Source: Prevotella sp.
Lineage (GTDB): Bacteria; Bacteroidota; Bacteroidia; Bacteroidales; Bacteroidaceae
Length of the DNA: 64,000 bases
Reading direction: 5' to 3'
NCBI GenBank assembly: GCA_017458225.1
Contig: JAFTFX010000026.1
Coordinates: forward strand, 82,538-146,537
Shown here piece after piece: positions 62,301 to 64,000 of this stretch; the first letter of the stretch is position 1; every line of letters begins with the position of its first letter. Made by a program: the position numbers and the translations under genes. A model generated the notes under the pieces. It had not been told where the DNA came from. It made no database searches and saw nothing but the letters and a program-made list of their open reading frames with translations.

Positions 62301-64000
62301 GCACACGCTCGAACACCGGCGAGGGCGGCGAGGACAACGCGCGCTACCACGCTGACGTCGACGGCATCTCGCTCAGCTCGAAGACGAAGCAGGTGGCCAG
62401 CGGGCGCTTCGGCGTGACGGCCGAGTACCTGGTGAACGCCGAGGAGATACAGATCAAGGTGGCGCAGGGCGCGAAACCCGGCGAGGGCGGACAGTTGCCC
62501 GGCTTCAAGGTGAACGACATCATCGCGAAGACGCGCAACGCCATCCCCGGCATCTCGCTCATCTCGCCGCCGCCCCACCACGACATCTACTCCATCGAGG
62601 ACCTGGCGCAGCTGATCTTCGACCTGAAGAATATCAACCCCACCGCCGCCGTCAGCGTGAAACTGGTGGCCGAGAGCGGCGTGGGCACCATAGCCGCCGG
62701 CGTGGCCAAGGCGAAGGCCGACCTCATCGTCATCAGCGGCGCCGAGGGCGGCACGGGTGCGAGCCCCGCCAGCAGCATGCGCTTCGCCGGCATCAGCCCC
62801 GAGATAGGTCTGGCCGAGACGCAGCAGACGCTGGTGATGAACGGACTGCGCAACCAGGTGCGCCTGCAGACCGACGGCCAACTGAAAACGGCGAAGGACG
62901 TCGTCATCATGGCCATGCTGGGCGCCGACGAGTTCTCGTTCGGCACGCTGCCGCTCATCGTCTTGGGCTGCGTGATGATGCGCAAGTGCAACACGAACAC
63001 GTGCCCCATGGGCGTGGCCACGCAGAACCCCGCGCTGCGCCAGCACTTCGAGGGCCGCGCCGAGTTCGTCGTGAACTACTTCACGTTCCTCGCCCGTCAG
63101 GTGCGCGAGTACCTCGCCGAGATGGGCGTGCATAGTTTGAAGGAAATCATCGGCCGTACCGAGCTCATCGACGTCACTGTGCCCGACGGTTCTGCCGTCG
63201 GGAAATGGTCGACCATCGACTTCAGCCGCCTGCTGCACCGTCCCGACCTCGAGCAGGGCGCAGCCGCTCCCCTCCCTTCAAGGGGAGGGGCCAGGGGTGG
63301 GGTCTCTGCCTCCACTTCCGGCGCCAACAATGATACTGACCCCACCCCCAACCCCTCCCCTACAAGGGAGGGGAGTGGCTGCGCGTTGTACTGGGACCGC
63401 GGCGCCTACACCCGCGTCAGCGGCGTGAAGGACGAGGAAATCATCCGCGCCGCCGCGAAGGCCATCGACGCGCAGGAGGAGGTGGCGCTCGACTACGCCA
63501 TCAAGAACACCGACCGCGCCGTGGGAGCCATGCTCTCGGGCGTCATCGCGAAGCGATACGGCGAGCAGGGCCTGCCCGACGCGACCATCAACATCAAGTT
63601 CAAGGGCTCCGCAGGCCAGTCGTTCGGCGCCTTCGCCGTGCGCGGCCTGAACCTCAAGCTCGAGGGCGAGGCCAACGACTACTTCGCCAAGGGCCTCTCG
63701 GGCGGACGCATCGCCATCTTGCCGCCCGCCCGCCGCAGCAACGACTTCCGCGCAGAAGAAAATATCATCGCCGGCAACACCGGCCTCTACGGTGCCACCT
63801 CCGGCGAGCTCTACATCAACGGCCGCGTGGGCGAGCGCTTCGGCGTGCGCAACTCGGGGGCCATCGCCGTCATCGAGGGCGCCGGCGACCACTGCTGCGA
63901 GTACATGACCGGCGGCCGCGTCGTCGTGCTCGGACAGACCGGGCGCAACTTCGCCGCAGGCATGTCCGGCGGCGTGGCCTACGTCTGGGACCCCCGCCAC
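59309..64000 (+). CDS. gltB: Glutamate synthase large subunit, 3' end missing, with in-frame palindrome insertions
   Basis: An uninterrupted frame from ATG 59309 runs to the window end (1564 codons; perhaps 60-100 residues are missing). It transfers the glutamine amide to 2-oxoglutarate, forming glutamate. The propeptide precedes Cys23 in 'EHDACGVG', the class II nucleophile. FMN and 2-oxoglutarate site blocks are present ('GAEGGTGASPASSMRFAGIS', 'GTLPLIVLGCVMMRKCNTNT'), and the 3Fe-4S cysteines are Cys1221, Cys1227 and Cys1232 (C-x5-C-x4-C). Non-native stretches lie at residues about 160-174, 207-225, 635-649, 685-697, 1319-1333 and 1343-1357 (palindromes), plus an Ala/Asn/Gly/Pro repeat at about 904-936. 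Native motifs around each are intact. GC content rises strongly toward the 3' end. Confidence 0.95.
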   Translation, partial: MTKCKLQTQDMGLYQPEYEHDACGVGMVVNIHGGKSHELVDNALRVLENMEHRGAETRDKTGDGAGIMVQIPHEFILLQGIPVPEKGKYGTGLVFLPKEEKAQQEILAVMIEEIEREGLQLMHLRAVPTCPEVLGAAAREVEPDIKQIFITEATQQTHLQTHPRPLPVREGSGYLQDEEAALNRKLYIIRKRIENRVEALAKLSTPLPHREGQGGGSAGGGSAGGAFESFYICSLSTKNIIYKGMLTSGQLRRYFPDLSNDYFTSGLALVHSRFSTNTFPKWKLAQPFRLLAHNGEINTIRGNRGWMKARESVLSSEALGDIKDLRPIVQDGMSDSASLDNVFEFLMMSGLSLPQAMAILIPESFNDKNPISEDLKAFYEYHSILMEPWDGPAALLFSDGRYAGGMLDRNGLRPSRYTITKQGMMVVASEVGVMDFEPGDVVSKGRLQPGKILLIDTQEGRIYYDGEIKEQLAKAHPYREWLSENRVQLEKLKSGRKVENAVPDFERKLLTFGYGQEDIDRTIIPMATAGQEPVAAMGNDTPLAVISDRPQLLFNYFRQQFAQVTNPAIDPIREELVMSLTEYIGAVGTNILTPDASNCKMVRLPQPVLTNTQLDILCNIRYKGFKTIKLEMKFETHPQPLPRGGEFGYSQAGENLGVALDKLCKNAEKAVDDGYNYIILTDKCDLTPLPSGGVGGGYIPSLLAVSAVHHYLISVGKRVQTALIVESGEIRETMHAALLLGYGASALCPYMTFAILDDLVRRGKIQEDYATAEAHYIKAVDKGLKKIMSKMGISTIRSYRGAKIFESIGLSEDLLRRYFGTEVSTIGGIGLKEIARDAIRMQERGRCDTATNATLKNEGQFSWRRDGIKHAWMPETIAKLQLATRLGSYEKFKEWEAIVDGPDNANRAQGNAAGTPDAANRASGNASGAPANAAGTPGWSPIFLRDFLGFKRAAVPTPIDDVEPVESIVKHFVTGAMSFGALSKEAHEALALAMNRLGTRSNTGEGGEDNARYHADVDGISLSSKTKQVASGRFGVTAEYLVNAEEIQIKVAQGAKPGEGGQLPGFKVNDIIAKTRNAIPGISLISPPPHHDIYSIEDLAQLIFDLKNINPTAAVSVKLVAESGVGTIAAGVAKAKADLIVISGAEGGTGASPASSMRFAGISPEIGLAETQQTLVMNGLRNQVRLQTDGQLKTAKDVVIMAMLGADEFSFGTLPLIVLGCVMMRKCNTNTCPMGVATQNPALRQHFEGRAEFVVNYFTFLARQVREYLAEMGVHSLKEIIGRTELIDVTVPDGSAVGKWSTIDFSRLLHRPDLEQGAAAPLPSRGGARGGVSASTSGANNDTDPTPNPSPTREGSGCALYWDRGAYTRVSGVKDEEIIRAAAKAIDAQEEVALDYAIKNTDRAVGAMLSGVIAKRYGEQGLPDATINIKFKGSAGQSFGAFAVRGLNLKLEGEANDYFAKGLSGGRIAILPPARRSNDFRAEENIIAGNTGLYGATSGELYINGRVGERFGVRNSGAIAVIEGAGDHCCEYMTGGRVVVLGQTGRNFAAGMSGGVAYVWDPRH
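59788..59984 (+). repeat. Palindrome pair inside gltB, first pair
   Basis: The left copy 59788-59831 encodes [14 protein letters not shown] and the right copy 59931-59960, inverted, encodes [14 protein letters not shown]. The interval of 99 bp encodes native GltB ('LNRKLYIIRKRIENR'). The outer ends carry partial tandem duplications (CAGACCCACC before the left copy, GGGGGTGGGTCTGC after the right copy). Confidence 0.88.
61213..61401 (+). repeat. Palindrome pair inside gltB, second pair
   Basis: The left copy 61213-61256 encodes THPQPLPRGGEFGY and the right copy 61364-61401, inverted, encodes LTPLPSGGVGGGY. The 107-bp interval encodes native sequence ('LDKLCKNAEKAVDDGYNYII'). Confidence 0.88.
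62021..62119 (+). repeat. Direct repeat encoding an Ala/Asn/Gly/Pro-rich insert in gltB
   Basis: A 36-bp unit (62021-62056) recurs at 62063-62098 with a 42-bp period and a shorter third partial copy to 62119. It encodes 'ANRAQGNAAGTPDA' and 'ANRASGNASGAPA', a flexible stretch just before 'PIFLRDFLGFKR'. Confidence 0.8.
63266..63381 (+). repeat. Palindrome pair inside gltB, third pair, reversed arrangement
   Basis: The copy at 63266-63308 encodes APLPSRGGARGGVS and the copy at 63338-63381 encodes DPTPNPSPTREGSG. The orientation of the two copies is swapped relative to the other pairs (the GGGTC ends face inward), and only 29 bp separate them. Confidence 0.85.

Noticed and set aside
61739-63238. 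A 499-codon minus-strand open frame across gltB
   Set aside because: It is antisense to the conserved FMN/iron-sulfur part of GltB. High GC makes stops rare on the other strand; the product is low-complexity Ala/Arg/His/Val.

Overview
The window is a 64 kb chromosomal segment of a member of the Bacteroidota, most likely a Prevotella-type Bacteroidales (Prevotella, Segatella or Xylanibacter; the genus is not certain). The evidence is the promoter style (a TAnnTTTG box preceded about 20 bp upstream by TTG, in front of most transcription units), the secreted proteins that end in a short 'YNLqGqRv..P.kGlYI..GKKvvvK' tail, and families largely confined to this phylum (DUF4876, DUF6850, DUF4840, DUF4369, BspA-type leucine-rich repeats, three-permease MacB-like efflux operons). 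I saw no rRNA, tRNA, CRISPR array, integrase or transposase.

Layout. 1-8267 (minus): a tightly packed operon with a type II pantothenate kinase, a HExxH metalloprotease, a DUF4876 protein, a GH127 beta-L-arabinofuranosidase and a small membrane protein. 8473-9756 (plus): two tandem deoxynucleoside kinases. 9859-11700 (plus): a secreted repeat protein. 11787-18070 (minus): a surface-protein operon (BspA-like LRR protein, InlB-repeat/dockerin protein, cohesin-like protein, 69-residue peptide) behind a long structured leader. 18535-19214 (minus): a PemK/MazF-like toxin-antitoxin pair bounded by two copies of a 55-bp terminator-promoter repeat. 19401-25365 (minus): TonB receptor, DUF4876 lipoprotein, DUF6850 barrel. 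25521-28355 (plus): M16 peptidase. 28370-30958 (minus): gluQ and a response regulator/histidine kinase pair. 31202-32338: an orphan MNT nucleotidyltransferase and a decayed region with a frameshifted gene fused to a tatC remnant. 32490-45285 (plus): an efflux module of TolC, HlyD adaptor, DUF4840 lipoprotein, AAA/DUF4143 ATPase, three FtsX/MacB-like permeases and their ATPase. 45371-53867 (plus): FMN reductase, dnaX, divIC/ftsB-like, pyrC, a MetH-activation-domain protein, a phosphoesterase and plsC. 53879-59016 (minus) and 59309-64000 (plus): a cluster of four glutamine amidotransferases (asnB, purF-like, pyrG, and gltB running off the end).

Three features stand out. First, a family of short GC-rich palindromes, mostly in pairs of opposite orientation about 30-140 bp apart, lies in frame inside the essential genes pyrG and gltB, forms the 3' end of a response regulator gene, and also lies between two efflux genes. 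Each copy adds a Pro/Arg/Gly-rich peptide without breaking the frame, and in four of the six pairs (five loci) the stretch between the two palindromes is host sequence. Second, a duplicated two-site operator (TGTCTAAnnnTTAGACA) lies exactly 49 bp upstream of the -7 box of both the tolC and the ABC-permease promoters. It is a good candidate target for the neighbouring response regulator, which has a Fis-type helix-turn-helix but no AAA+ domain. Third, 22-bp repeats occur at two intergenic loci, one arranged as an inverted array with perfect 27-bp arms.
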